Positions 13,829 to 24,539 of a DNA stretch of 64,000 nt are shown here, piece by piece (the stretch's first letter is position 1; each line of letters opens with the position of its first letter). Both the position numbers and the translations under genes were made by a program. The notes under the pieces were generated by a model. It had not been told where the DNA came from. It did no database searches and saw nothing but the letters and a program-made list of their open reading frames with translations. This DNA comes from Rhabdophis nuchalis (Eukaryota; Chordata; Lepidosauria; Squamata; Natricidae). The stretch covers positions 102,501,375 to 102,565,374 of the forward strand of contig CM077644.1 in the NCBI GenBank assembly GCA_039707465.1, in the 5' to 3' direction.

Positions 13829-14066
13829 CATTTCATTTCATTTCATTGATTCGATTTCTATACCGCCCTATCTCCCAAGATGGGACTCAGGGCGGTGCAC
13901 AGGAACTATAAAATATAAAATATAAAATACAAATAAATACAAACTGTCACAATGGTTAAAACGAGAATTAAACAAAATTTGGCCCGTGCTAAGAACATTA
14001 ATTAAAACCCAACTAAAATAATAAAATAGCTATCCCAGTTATGCCAGGCCGGCCATATGAAAGAAT
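13829..14066 (-). mobile_element. L2/CR1-type LINE 3' end
   Basis: (ATTTC)n, then 'ttctataccgccc', 'gggactcagggcggtg' and a ~190-bp AT-rich 3' UTR ending near 'gccaggccggcc'. 5'-truncated. Confidence 0.8.
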
Positions 14067-14218
14067 CTACAATCTGGCTTGTGATCCTAAACCATCCCAT
14101 CTTACCATGGCACTGCCACATTTGAGAGCTGATCATTGCTGGATCAGTTTAAGGTTGAATTCTTCTTTCCTACATAGAAGATTATATACAGAAAACACAT
14201 CGGGAATGAAAAGACATA

Positions 14219-14604
14219 CAGCTAATCCTCAATTTAACAACCATTTATTTATCAACCAGTCAAAGTTACAGCACTGAAAAAAGTGACTTATATCCAGTCA
14301 TCACATTTATGACTGCTAGGGTCACATGGTCAAAACTCAGGTGCTTGGCACAACCAGCATGTATTTACAATGATTGCAGTGTCCAGGAGTCAGGTGATCA
14401 CCATCTGCGACTTTCCCCGCCGACTTCTGATAATGAAAGTCAATGGGGAAAACCAGATTTGCTTAACGACCATGTGATCTGCTTAACAATGTCCACGATT
14501 TCCTTCACGAAGGTGGCTGAAAAGTTCATAAAATCAGGCTTGACTCACTTAGCAACCACCTGGCTAAGCAAGAGACATTCTGGTTGTAAGTTGAGGGCTA
14601 CCCT
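14219..14604 (-). mobile_element. Tc1/mariner-like MITE, near full length
   Basis: TA-flanked. Left end CAGCTAATCCTCAA and right end GTTGAGGGCTACCC are the decayed terminal inverted repeats of the family at 8930. Interior blocks 'gtcacatggtcaaaa' and 'gaaagtcaatgggga' match in reverse orientation. About 386 bp. Confidence 0.75.
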
Positions 14605-14609
14605 TATAA

Positions 14610-15105
14610 TTTTAAAGGCGGCGTGAGATTGAAGACGATTGAAAGTTGTTAAATCACTATCACCTGGAATGGGTCAAAAGCTAGGAAGCCTCTGGAAGGA
14701 TAATAAATTCTAGAAATGAAAAAAAAAATTCTACAAGGAGGTACACTTTTGTTATTTTAACTTATTGATGACTTTCACTTTGTCAGTTAAAACAAATGTT
14801 TTGGATAATACTTTACATATTTCCTTATGCTCTTCAACAATATTTTGTATTTACAGCTTTGTAGAATATGCTATAAGAAAAAGAGGTATACAGACAGAGG
14901 TACTGGGGAATAAATCTAGACTGTCTTCACACATATTCATCATAAAATGGCTGTTGATAAATGAGCAGTTACTGATCAGGAAAGACAGAAATGTTGTAGT
15001 AAAAATACTTTTAAGAATACTTTGTTGTAACAAGATGTATTGTCCCCTTATATATATAATTATATATAATTCTGCAACCTCTGCAGCTCTTTCTACTTCT
15101 TTTTC
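14610..15105. other. Unannotated AT-rich stretch
   Basis: Nothing recognised. The 14765-15157 open frame runs across the boundary into the LINE below and is not a gene. Confidence 0.45.
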
Positions 15106-15553
15106 TACATACGAGACCGCCTCCTGCCCCATCCCTTCGACCGATCCGCTCCCATAGAGAGGGCCTTCTCCGGGTGCCGTTGGCCGGGCAATGCCAGTTG
15201 GCGACACCCCGGGGAAGAGCCTTCTCTGTGGGGGGCCCTACCCTCTGGAACGACCTGCCCCCCGAACTACGTACCGTCTCGGACCTCTGCCTGTTCTGCC
15301 AGCGCCTTAAAACGCTTCTGTTCCAACAAGCCGGCCTAGTATAACCCCCGATACTGAGTTTTAACATTGAAAATTTTAATTAGAGGTTTTATAAGCTGGT
15401 TTTAGCATGGGATCATTATTTAATAGCTTTTAATATGGGTATTTATATGTATGTTTTGTTTTAAACTACCTGTACGCCGCCCTGGGTCCTTTTTTAGGAG
15501 AAGGGTGGGGTATAAATTGGATTAATAAATAATAAAATAAATAATTTATTAAA
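15106..15553 (+). mobile_element. L2/CR1-type LINE 3' fragment
   Basis: Plus-strand decayed codons around 15110-15340 match the C-terminal end of the element at 49585 (RSH.EGLL..P, WNDLPPELRT, LF..AGL). The 3' UTR ends 'cgccgccctgggtcc' plus AAATAA repeats. A 5' truncation with frameshifts. Confidence 0.8.
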
Positions 15554-15912
15554 TACTAGCTGATAGCCCAGGTATTTATTTATAGGGGGAAAACGTCTGG
15601 ACCAAATGTAATTTCTAATGTTGGATTTTTCCCCTTACCAGAAGGAACCCCCTTGTGGAGAACTGTGAAGCCATTACCATGGCAATTCCACTGTGCTGTA
15701 CAGTAGAAGCCATTTTAAGGCACAAAAGGCTGTATCTTAACAGAAAACACACTCTGAGGAGTGTTAAGGGTGTTTTACCCCACAGTATTTTTTTCCAGAG
15801 AGTATGTCATCTGTCTACCTAGTTTGGTTGAAATTGCTCAAGGTGTTCCAGAGTTATGTCAGAACACACACACACAAACACAGACAGCCATTTCTATATA
15901 CATATACATATA
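15554..15912. repeat. Unclassified interspersed repeat and CA/CATATA tail
   Basis: TACTAGCTGATAGCCCAGG start and 'gttggttgaaattgctc'-like interior, ending in (CA)n and (CATATA)n. It resembles sequence I associate with dispersed snake repeats and shares the 'ctagct' start with 29236, but I cannot name the family. The CATATA tail is the target of the solo LTR. Confidence 0.4.
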
Positions 15913-16002
15913 TGTTCTGACTCCCTCCCGACACAAGACAAATGACTAGACTGACTGCTACTTGGCAGCTTGCCTGAACTAACCTTGACTAGAAGATAAC
16001 AC
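15913..16002 (-). mobile_element. Solo LTR, 3' portion (split by gypsy insertion)
   Basis: On the minus strand this is the last ~90 bp of an LTR ending GAGTCAGAACA. It joins in sequence to 21003-21377 once the 4,995-bp gypsy element and one AACAC copy are removed, giving a ~465-bp LTR. It is flanked on the outside by CATATA (15907-15912). Confidence 0.8.
15998..16002. repeat. 5-bp target duplication AACAC (left)
   Basis: Matches 20998-21002 exactly; 5 bp is normal for Ty3/gypsy integrases. Confidence 0.95.
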
Positions 16003-16301
16003 TGTTAGATCAGACAAAGGATTCCGACTCAGGCATGGTCAAAACAACAGGAACGTTTATTCACACTATTTACAACACACACAAGATTCAACTGGCAAGG
16101 TTTCTTCTCTGGCAACCTCTTATATAGAGTTACCAGGCAGGAAACTCCTAGCAATGCACTTGCAACATTGTAACTCCTTTCCAGACAGATTCCAGACAGC
16201 TTGTCTCTGTTAATCACTGCAGCTGCTGGCTCAGTTCCGGAATGCGGTGACTCATAGGTTACCAGACGAGCTGTCTGGGACATAGGCTTGGGGACTCAAC
16301 A
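16003..16301 (-). repeat. Gypsy 3' LTR
   Basis: 299 bp, TGTTAGATCAG at the left and GGGGACTCAACA at the right, so TG...CA termini. By eye it is identical to the 5' LTR at 20699-20997. It carries TATATA at 16121-16126 and a minus-strand AATAAA at 16056-16061. Confidence 0.97.
16056..16061 (-). terminator. Poly(A) signal AATAAA in gypsy 3' LTR
   Basis: Canonical hexamer on the minus strand about 60 nt downstream of the TATA box. It would define the R/U5 end of element transcripts. Confidence 0.6.
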
Positions 16302-16312
16302 CTCCTTCCCCC
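16302..16312 (-). promoter_or_regulatory. Gypsy polypurine tract
   Basis: GGGGGAAGGAG on the minus strand immediately upstream of the 3' LTR. This is the standard position for plus-strand DNA priming. Confidence 0.9.
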
Positions 16313-16374
16313 ATAGTCAGTGCGCATGTGTCTAGGTTCTCTGTCCAACACAGTACATGCGCACGCGTAGTCGT

Positions 16375-19300
16375 TCAGTTGGCGGGGCGGTGTCGGGTCC
16401 GCCCTGACCGCCTTAGTTCTTGAGGAGGCTCCTCCCTGTGGGACACGGAGCCTTCGCCTACGTCATCGCGGCCTGCCCTCGGAGGTGGAGTTGCCGTAGG
16501 CGGCAATGGCGACCCTAGCAAGTCCGGGTGAGGGGGCGTGGCGACCGGGCTTGAGGTAGTTGGCATTTGCTGGCGAGTATTATTCTGGTAGGGTGGTTCC
16601 CCGATGGGCGAGGCCCCCAGCTGAGAGTCAGATTGGGCTGTGAGGTCCTGGCGGTCTCCCCGTGCTGTTCCCGCCGATACGAGGTCTGGACCGGCTAGGG
16701 ACTCCGGGGTTCCAAACAACTGCTCGGCTTGAGCAGAGAACAATGGCCCAACGGGGGCCAACGGGCAGGAACGGCCTGGCGTGGTGACTGCTGTTTCGGG
16801 CAGGCGGCGCCTCAGTTGATCCAGGTGGCGCCGCCACTCGGATCCATCCTGAAGGCCGACTCTGTAAGAACAGGGTCCGGTTACGTCCAAAATGGTTGCG
16901 GCAATCCATCGCGGCTCCCCTGAAAAGTTCCTTGCCCAAACCAGGTCCCCAATTTCAAATAAACGAGGAGTGGGAATCTGCAGGTTGCCCCTCTGCAACC
17001 CGTCGTAATCGGGGTGCAGTCTGTCCAGAGTGGTCCGCAAGCGTCGGCCCATCAAGAGCTCCGCGGGGCTTTTCCCTGTGGCTGGGCAAGGTGTGACATG
17101 CTGTCCCAAAAGGTACGCGGCCACCCTTGCCTGCCAGTCCCCTTTATCCAAACGGGCCAAGGCTTCCTTGGCTGAGCGCACGGCTCGTTCCGCGCGTCCA
17201 TTAGACGCCGGGTGATAAGGGGCGACTGGCGCGTGGCGGATCCCTTGGGTGGCCAGAAAGTCCAAGAAGGTGGAGGATTGAAATTGGGGTCCGTTGTCGG
17301 ACACAACGACGTCCGGCAACCCGTGGGTCGCGAACAGACGGCGCAAGGCACGCACCGTGCTCTCCGCTGTGGTGGAAGCCATGAGAATCACCTCCACCCA
17401 GCGTGAGAACGCATCCACCACCACGAGGAAATTCTGGCCATGGAAGGGACCCGCGAAATCCAAGTGGAGCCTGGACTATGGGCACCTGGGGGCGTCCCAC
17501 TCCCTCGGCGGGGAGACCGGCAGGGCCGGCCGGGACGATTGGCAGGAGGAGCAGGCGGCCACCCATTCCGCCACTTCAGCGTCCATGCCGGGCCACCAGA
17601 CATAGCTCCGGGCCAATGCCTTCATACGGACGATGCCTGGGTGGTTGGCATGGAGCGACTGAAGAACCATGTGCCGGAGAGGGGAAGGGACGATGACCCG
17701 ATCTCCCCAACACAAGCACCCACAATGGAGCGAGAGCTCCAGCTGGCGTGACTTGTAAGGCCGAAAGTTTTCAGCCACACTGCCCGAAGGCCAGCCCCTC
17801 AGCACCCATCGGCAGACCTGGGCGAGGACGGGGTCTGCGCGGGTGTGAGCGGCAACGGCGGAAGAGGACAGGGGCAAGTCCGACTCCGCGACCATCAGGA
17901 CAGAGAGAGCAGGCACAGGGGCCGGATCCGGCCCCGGGAGAGGGCAGCGGCTTAGGGCATCAGCATGCCCTATCTGCTTGCCAGGACGGTATAGCAGCGT
18001 ATAGTCATACGCTGCCAGGAATTCCGTCCAGCGGGTCATCCTGGGCGACAGGATGGGGGGTGTCGGACGGTCACCGGCCAATAGCCCAAGGAGCGGCTTA
18101 TGGTCCGTGACAACAGAAAAGGTCCGCCCATAGAGGTAATTGTGGAACTTCTTAATCCCGGACACTACAGCCAAAGCCTCCTTGTCGATTTGGCTGTAGT
18201 TTCTCTCCGTTTGAGACATTGTCCGGGAGTAAAAAGCAATGGGGGCTTCCGAGCCGTCTGGAAAGACGTGGCTAAGGACAGCCCCCAGGCCAAAAGGGGA
18301 GGCATCGCACGCAAGCGTCAGAGGAAGCCTGTCATGGTACTGGACTAGTACCGCATCTGACGTGAGCATGGCTTTGACAGCCGCGAACGCGTGTGCTTCG
18401 CGGCTGCCCCAGTGCCAGGCCGCGGATCGGTCGAGCAACCGATGCAGCGGCTCGGCTAGCGATGCCTTATGGGGAATAAACGACGCGTAGAAATTCAAAA
18501 GGCCGAGGAATGCCTGCAGCTCCGTTTTGGAGGCAGGAGTGGGGGCCTTTTGGATGGCCTCGACCTTGGAGGGGGTTGGGTGAATTCCTTGGGCGTCAAT
18601 CATGAAACCCAGGAATTCCACCCTAGGCGCAGCAAACGTACATTTGCTGCGTTTCAACTTTAAACCCGCGCCCCTGAAAACTCTGAGGACCTTCCGTAAC
18701 GTTTTGGCGAGTTCTGATATGCTGGAAGCAGCAATCAGGACGTCGTCAAAATACGGTACAACGCCAGGGAGCCCATGGAGCAGTCGCTCCATGAGGCTCT
18801 GGAAGATCCCCGGGGCTACGGACACGCCGAATTGGAGACGGCGACAGCGGAAAGCCCCACGGTGGGTCACGATGGTCTGCGCTTCCGCAGCCTCGTCATC
18901 CACCGGGAGCTGTTGGTAGGCCTGCGCCATATCCAGTTTCACGAACACTCGACCTCGTCCCAATGAGTGGAGTAGGTCTTGCACCACCGGAACCGGGTAT
19001 GGGTTCGCCTGAAGCCCGAGGTTGATCGTCGACTTATAGTCGGCGCAGATCCTCACGGACCCGTCGGGCTTAATGGGGACCACAATTGGGGTCTCCCATT
19101 TCGCCTGATCGACGGGTTCGAGCACGCCCTGCGCCACCAATCGATCCAATTCCGCTTCAACCTTGGGCTTCAGCGCGAACGGCAGCCTGTGGGCCTTCAA
19201 GCGGACTGGAGCAACCTGGGGGTCCAAATTTAGGGAAACTGGAGTGCCTTTGTATGTTCCTAAGCTGCCATCAAAGACGTCGTTGAACTCTCTGATTACT

Positions 19301-20604
19301 TCGTCTACCGGAGAACTGGCTGGCACGCTGTGTACTCCTTGGACTGACAGTCCCAAGGCTGGAAACCAGTCCAATCCGATCAAGGCAGCTAGGGGTTTGG
19401 CCACTACCAGGATGGGAAGGGATCCGTGGAAGGGGCCGTAGTCTACTCTCACTCTGTGCAGACCTAGAATGGGAATTTGTGAGCCCTGGTAATCTTTCAG
19501 GATCGTCGCTGTGAGGCCGAGATCCCGCTTCCTGAGCTTGGGGCAAAGCTTAACTAAATGCGCCCAGGACATGAGTGATCTAGAGGACCCTGAATCTATT
19601 TCCATTTTTACCCCCACCCCCTCTAAGCAAACCACTATTGACAGTCTCCTACTCTCTGCCTGGTCGTAGCTTAGAGCTGGGGGCATCTCCGCCAGCACGA
19701 AGCAGTCGGTCGGCTGTGGCTGGTAGCGTCCTGAACACTTCTGCGACCCTCGTTGTCCTGGTGGAACGGTTCTGGAGGCGGCAGCTGGCGTTGTCACTGG
19801 AGTGGCAGCACGGCACACAGCTGCTAGGTGTCCTTTCCTGCCACATCTGCGGCACACCGATGCCTTGAATGGGCACTCTGGTCTCTGGTGGGCCCCTCCG
19901 CAGCCTAGGCAGTTCCCGGACTTCTGCTGCGGTGTGAATGCGCGATTCAGCACGCGCCCGGTCACCCTCATGCAGTCCCCACGGTCTTCCTCCTCCAGCT
20001 CATCCAGTGGCGCTATTTCGTCTACCAGACACGCTCGTGGAGTGGGGAAAAGAGGAGGGCGCGCGCGGCCCATGTCGGATGTGGAGATCTCCGACAATTC
20101 TGTCGCGCGTGCTTCTTCCACCGCTTGCTCGAGAGTCAGGACAGTTTTTGAAAGCAAGCGGCGCTTTAGGCGGATGTCTCTTACGCCGCATACAAACTGC
20201 TCCAGTAGGGATTCCTCCAGGAAGCCAGCAGGGAACTCGCAGGGGATTGCGGTCGCTCTCAATTTCTGCAGGAACTCGGCTACCGACTGTTGCGGCTGTT
20301 GCACACATTGCCTGAATGCATAGCGATGCGCTATGCGGGAAGGCGCCGGCGCGTAGTGTGCTCTCAGGCGGCCCAGGAGATCGTCCCACGGCACTTCGTG
20401 CACCGCTGCGGGTGCTGCTATGGTTCGGGCGGTAGCAAACAATTCAGGGCCGCCGCACTGGAGGAATAGGCTCAGCTTCCTGGCAGGCGCGAGTTCGCCG
20501 TAGTCGCTGGCTATCAAGAAGCACTCGAACCGGGCTAAGAAGGAAGCCCATTGTTCCTTCATCGGGTCGAACGGTGCAAACGGAGGCATTGTCGCCGTAG
20601 CCAT
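16375..20604 (-). pseudogene. Gypsy gag-pol polyprotein with one in-frame stop
   Basis: Single frame from ATG at 20604 to a stop at 16375 (~1,409 codons), interrupted by one amber codon at 17476-17478. Order: mag-type Gag (residues ~10-170); two zinc knuckles, CX2CX3HX4C at 232-244 and CX2CX4HX4C at 251-264; protease DSGS at 337-340; RT with KLDMAQAY around 556 and YFDD at 618-621; RNase H with CDAS (766), DKEA (807) and DHKPL (834); integrase HHCC zinc region near 970-1010; then, after the stop, the DDE core (MDFAGPF, SDNGPQF, GRAERA) and a proline-rich C-terminus ending RSGRTRHRPAN. Acts in cytoplasmic particles and nuclear integration. The stop separates the integrase zinc domain from its core, so this copy is probably not autonomous. 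The frame continues unchanged after it, with no other damage seen. Confidence 0.95.
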
Positions 20605-20677
20605 GGTGAGGCTGTGCGTCGCGCTGCGCTCTGTTGTTGAAGTATTCGTTACCCGTTGCGTTCTAAGGCCACGGCCT

Positions 20678-20697
20678 GAATCCCACCTTCGTCGCCA
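20678..20697 (-). promoter_or_regulatory. Gypsy primer-binding site, tRNA-Ser(GCU)
   Basis: The plus strand here reads like the 3' end of vertebrate tRNA-Ser(GCT), from the T-loop GAATCCC through CACCTTCGTCG and CCA, for 20 nt without mismatch as I recall that tRNA. One base separates it from the LTR. Minus-strand DNA synthesis would start here. The mag element of silkworm is also described as serine-primed. Confidence 0.88.
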
Positions 20698-20698
20698 G

Positions 20699-20997
20699 TG
20701 TTAGATCAGACAAAGGATTCCGACTCAGGCATGGTCAAAACAACAGGAACGTTTATTCACACTATTTACAACACACACAAGATTCAACTGGCAAGGTTTC
20801 TTCTCTGGCAACCTCTTATATAGAGTTACCAGGCAGGAAACTCCTAGCAATGCACTTGCAACATTGTAACTCCTTTCCAGACAGATTCCAGACAGCTTGT
20901 CTCTGTTAATCACTGCAGCTGCTGGCTCAGTTCCGGAATGCGGTGACTCATAGGTTACCAGACGAGCTGTCTGGGACATAGGCTTGGGGACTCAACA
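20699..20997 (-). repeat. Gypsy 5' LTR
   Basis: 299 bp, same termini and apparently the same sequence as 16003-16301. Drives transcription toward gag-pol on the minus strand. Confidence 0.97.
20817..20822 (-). promoter_or_regulatory. TATA box in gypsy 5' LTR
   Basis: Minus strand reads CTCTATATAAGAGG at about two-thirds of the LTR, a good Pol II TATA box. Confidence 0.7.
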
Positions 20998-21002
20998 AAC
21001 AC
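20998..21002. repeat. 5-bp target duplication AACAC (right)
   Basis: Pairs with 15998-16002. Confidence 0.95.
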
Positions 21003-21377
21003 GATACCACCTCTCCGACTCTGTAAAACTCTATGACTCTGAAAAAACTCTCTGTTGTTTCCTGCAAACCTTTCTATGTACCGAAGATTTCTTTTAAAAC
21101 CTCTTGGGAGGGGCCAGTCAATTAGGCAGCTGCTACTGATTATCTCCAACTGTGTCGTTCTGCTAATTGCCGTTGCCTCCTCTCAATCCTTCTTAGCCTG
21201 ACATCAGGGAGAAACTGGGTTTCCTCTGCCCCACTACACCAAGCCCCAGGTGCCTCCTGATGCCTAGCCAGCCTCTCTGCTCTCTCACTCTCGGCCTCCT
21301 CCTCTAGAGCAGACTCATAGGACTCCTCACTAGAGGAATCCATCAGCAGCACATCCCGAGCCGGCTGGGCCACAACA
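21003..21377 (-). mobile_element. Solo LTR, 5' portion (split by gypsy insertion)
   Basis: On the minus strand it starts TGTTGTGGCC at 21377 and continues into 15913-16002, giving TG...CA ends. A TATA-like TTTTAAAA lies at 21092-21099. Outside lies CATATA at 21378-21383, matching 15907-15912, although the microsatellite makes the duplication ambiguous. No internal region remains, so this is a solo LTR from LTR-LTR recombination. An open frame of ~77 codons (21140-21373) is rich in Glu and Ser (DSSSEESYESALEEEAE) and spans most of the LTR's 5' part. Whether it was ever translated is unknown. Confidence 0.78.
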
Positions 21378-21470
21378 CATATACATATACATATGCATAT
21401 GCATATGCATAGACATAGACATAGACATAGACATAGACATAGACATAGACATAGACATAGATAGAAATAA
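21378..21470. repeat. (CATATA)n / (CATAGA)n microsatellite
   Basis: Hexanucleotide array, the continuation of the CATATA repeat at 15895-15912 into which the solo LTR inserted. Confidence 0.95.
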
Positions 21471-21555
21471 ATATTCCAGTAGGAAGCATTCCAAATGAAA
21501 CCATAACCTTGTGATTTAATTGAACCATGGAAATAAAGGAAAACTGAGGTTCAGT

Positions 21556-21708
21556 TAAGGCACCAGGCTAGAAACCAGGAGACTGTGAGTTCTAATCCTG
21601 CTGTAAGCCTGAAAACTGGCTGGGTGACTTTGAGCCAGACTCTCTCTCTCCCACCCTCCCTCCCTCCCTCCCTCCCTCCCTCTCTCTCTCTCAACACATG
21701 ACATCATG
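21556..21708 (+). mobile_element. Degenerate tRNA-derived SINE with (CT)n/(CCCT)n tail
   Basis: TRNA-like 'gttaaggcaccaggctag', 'gtgagttctaatcctgc' and 'ctgggtgactttgagcc', as in the 7287 family, running into a CT-rich array (21637-21694). Confidence 0.6.
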
Positions 21709-22113
21709 CTAGAGGACAAGCCATCAATTTCTGTCATGACCAATAGATCAACACTAGGTTGATTTGGAAAAAAAGCTGACCCTGCAAATGCTAGGAAGGG
21801 GAAAAAATGAAAATAAAGTTGCCAAAAATAGAAGATTGGGCATTCACACCACCATTCAATCACTTCACAACAAAAGTAAATGCAAAAATGACACACACAA
21901 CTCTCCTAAGAATTCTTCTGAAATACTCTCCTCTACCGCAAACAATTTTTGAAAGCAATTCATTTTTCATAAAACCGAATAAGAAACTTTTCAAAGGAAA
22001 TAAAAATCAGTAAATCAACCCAGCCTCAAGTATTACCACTAATTAATAAGCTATGTATTAAAAAAATGCTTGTTGTTGTCACTATCTAAATCAAACATGT
22101 TTAAGATCTAATC

Positions 22114-22398
22114 CAGGGTTGTCAAACTCAATTTCATTGAGGACTGCATCAGGGTTGTGTTTGACCTTGGAGGGCGGGAGCAGCTTGATGTCATTCATGT
22201 TGGCGGCTCCTTTGGTGGCTCAAGCACTCTGCCAGCGAAAACTGAGCTTGGGAGGGCTGTGTGTGACCCTCCCAAGTTCCATTTTCACTGGCAGAGGTAC
22301 CGTGGGCCGGTCCTTCACTGTTTCCAGGGTAGCTCCGCAGGCCTGATCTAAGCACACTGCAGGCCAGATCTAGGTTATGGGCCTTGAATGTGAATGCA
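22114..22398 (+). mobile_element. hAT MITE, GTGTCAAACTC family
   Basis: Starts CAGGGTTGTCAAACTC, followed by 'atttcattgagg' and an interior with inverted 'cttgggagg' / 'cctcccaag' blocks. The right end is decayed. Flanks ATCTAATC / ATCTGATG match at 6 of 8. Relative of 47911. Confidence 0.7.
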
Positions 22399-22399
22399 A

Positions 22400-24035
22400 T
22401 CTGATGTGTTCTCTAATAAAGGTAAGTAGAATTTCAGCCAAAAGTTTTTTTTTTAAAGAATCTTTTGTAGATGTTTCGAAAAATAACAACAAAAAGATCA
22501 TAGAATATATCTGTTCTTACTCTGAGCAGTTCTGTAAGTTCTTGCCCGAGTAAACACTTTTAAAAGACCTCAATGTGCACAGTGTGAGTCACTGTCTCTC
22601 CTAGAAGCTGTCTTCTCCTGCTGACAAGACACAAGGCCACATTTTTCAAAGTAGCCTGTAACTATCACAGACATGAAAAGCAGCTTGGTAGGGCCATAAA
22701 AAATGTCAAAAATAGAACAGATCTCTCTAGGTGTGGCTCAGGCATATGCTGTAAACATAATTTGTTTTCCCCTCTATACTATGCATTAAACTATATAGGG
22801 GGGGAAAAATGAAATTTAGAGTTTTTGTCAAGCAAATCATAGAAAATGAACTGGCTAGATCTGATGGCTTCCTAAAAAAATATGTTAATGTACTGGTTAG
22901 CTCTTTCCTAGCCGCTCATAGTGACTCAATTTATTTACTGAACGTCAGTCAGTCTAGCTACAGGAAAAAGAATTAGCCCTCTTTCCTTTTACCGAATATA
23001 TCTTGGATCTTCCTTCAACATTTTCTCTTTGGCTCAGTCATCTTAATTCAATAATATCCACGTTTTTACAGCCAGAAACCTTCTTTGACCACAACATGAG
23101 ACCTCTCCACACATGGATATACTTTTTTTCTATATTATTTGAATTGTTTAATTTTGTTTCAATCTAATAGTGTTAGATTTCTGAGCACAACATAGTGATC
23201 CACTATGAGATTATGAATGTCAGAGAAAATGGAGCAGAGTTGTATCAGCCTATCCCTGTATGATTTTTTTTTCACCCCAAAAGGGAGAGGTTTTTTTTAC
23301 AAACACAAGAATTTGAGGTCAGGAATGAAGAATATGAGAAAATAATGGAAGCTGTCCACCTCCAGCTTTCTCAGAGAAATCAGTGGTCAGAAGCAGAGAA
23401 TTCTGTACTGTGGATCTCACAAGAGCAGAGTTAGTACTTTGAAGCAGTTTTTTTCAACTGTTTCCTTTCTCAGCATGCTTGCATTGTTATTATAGTGAGT
23501 ATCAGCCAAAGGTTATTTCTCAGAATGCACTTTATAAATACATATTGTAAAGCTGAATTTCCTATGTTAGTGCCCTCTAATGTGACAAGCAATTACCATC
23601 ACCATCAACCAAGACAAGCAATGGCTGCTGTTTTCATAAGACCTCCCAGGAACATTATTCATTCTACAAAAAGTTGACTTGTCTTGAAAATATAATCCAT
23701 ACTTTCAGGAGAAAGATCCATCTCTATATATACGCTGATTTCCACTTTGAAGTCAATGAAGATTCAGATTTGGGTCCTTGACCTAGTTGAGCAGTTCTAG
23801 ATCAGACTGAGGCAAACTGAGATGGTTACCTAATTTTATGATCTATGATCCAAAATTCCAAATACCATATATATTTTATTTTAGTGCAACTGCAGTACGA
23901 CTACAATATCAGTTGTAGCTCTATGTAAATAGCATTATATTTAGGGAATGGCAAATATGTATAGGTCATTTGGAGAGGTCATATCAATTAATTTAGGGAA
24001 ATTGCATTCACATCCAAATATGTTCCCATTTCTTA
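22400..24035. other. Unannotated stretch
   Basis: No gene, RNA or clear repeat recognised over ~1.6 kb. Confidence 0.45.
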
Positions 24036-24525
24036 TTATTTTTTATTTTATTTATTTTATTAAATTTATAGACCGCCCCCTCTCCCCCATGGGGACTCGG
24101 GGCGGTGCACAGGAAATTAAAAATCAAATAAATACAACAATATACAAAATATTAAAACCGAATTAAATTACCCCTGTGCTAAAATATCACCATTAAAACC
24201 CTTAAAACCCTAAACAGCCGTACCCCTTAAAATTCCAATTAAACAATTTATTTCTACAGGCTATGTATGTTAAGTTAGGCCAGGCCGGCCTGATGGAAGA
24301 AGTGAGTCTTTAACATCTGGCGGAAGGAGCGGAGGTCCGTCGTTGTTCTGATTTCGGGGGGTAGGTCGTTCCAGAGGGTAGGGCCCACCACAGAGAAGGC
24401 CTTTCCCCTGGGCGTCGCCCGCTGGCATTGCCTAGTGGACAGCACCTGGAGAAGTCCCTCTCTGTGGGAGCGAATCGGTCGGAGGGATGTATGGGGCAGG
24501 ATGCGATCCCGCAGATAACTACAAT
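24036..24525 (-). mobile_element. L2/CR1-type LINE 3' fragment
   Basis: Minus strand encodes RDRILPHTSLRPIRSHREGL, then LWNDLPPEIRTTTDLRSFRQ and a stop at 24275 after HQAGLA, the C-terminus of this LINE family. The 3' UTR ends in the GC-rich hairpin and TTTAT repeats. 5'-truncated. One of the better preserved tails, with an uninterrupted frame of ~80 codons. Confidence 0.88.
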
Positions 24526-24539
24526 ATACTATCACACAT

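Larger units (their letters stand above)
16003..20997 (-). mobile_element. Ty3/gypsy LTR retrotransposon, mag lineage, nearly intact
   Basis: 4,995 bp on the minus strand: 5' LTR (20699-20997), tRNA-Ser primer-binding site, one gag-pol frame (20604 to 16375), polypurine tract (16302-16312) and 3' LTR (16003-16301), bounded by AACAC duplications. The gag type, single-frame gag-pol and serine tRNA primer fit the mag lineage. Much higher GC and CpG than its surroundings, with apparently identical LTRs, so insertion was recent. No envelope-like frame is present. It landed inside an older solo LTR. Confidence 0.96.

Noticed and set aside
16029..16283. 84-codon frame identical in both gypsy LTRs (also 20725-20979)
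   Set aside because: Lies wholly within the LTR and shows no domain; identity only reflects the LTR duplication.
16628..20389. Many plus- and minus-strand frames of 60-170 codons within the gypsy element
   Set aside because: High GC content of gag-pol lowers stop frequency in other frames; only the continuous minus-strand frame carries domain motifs.
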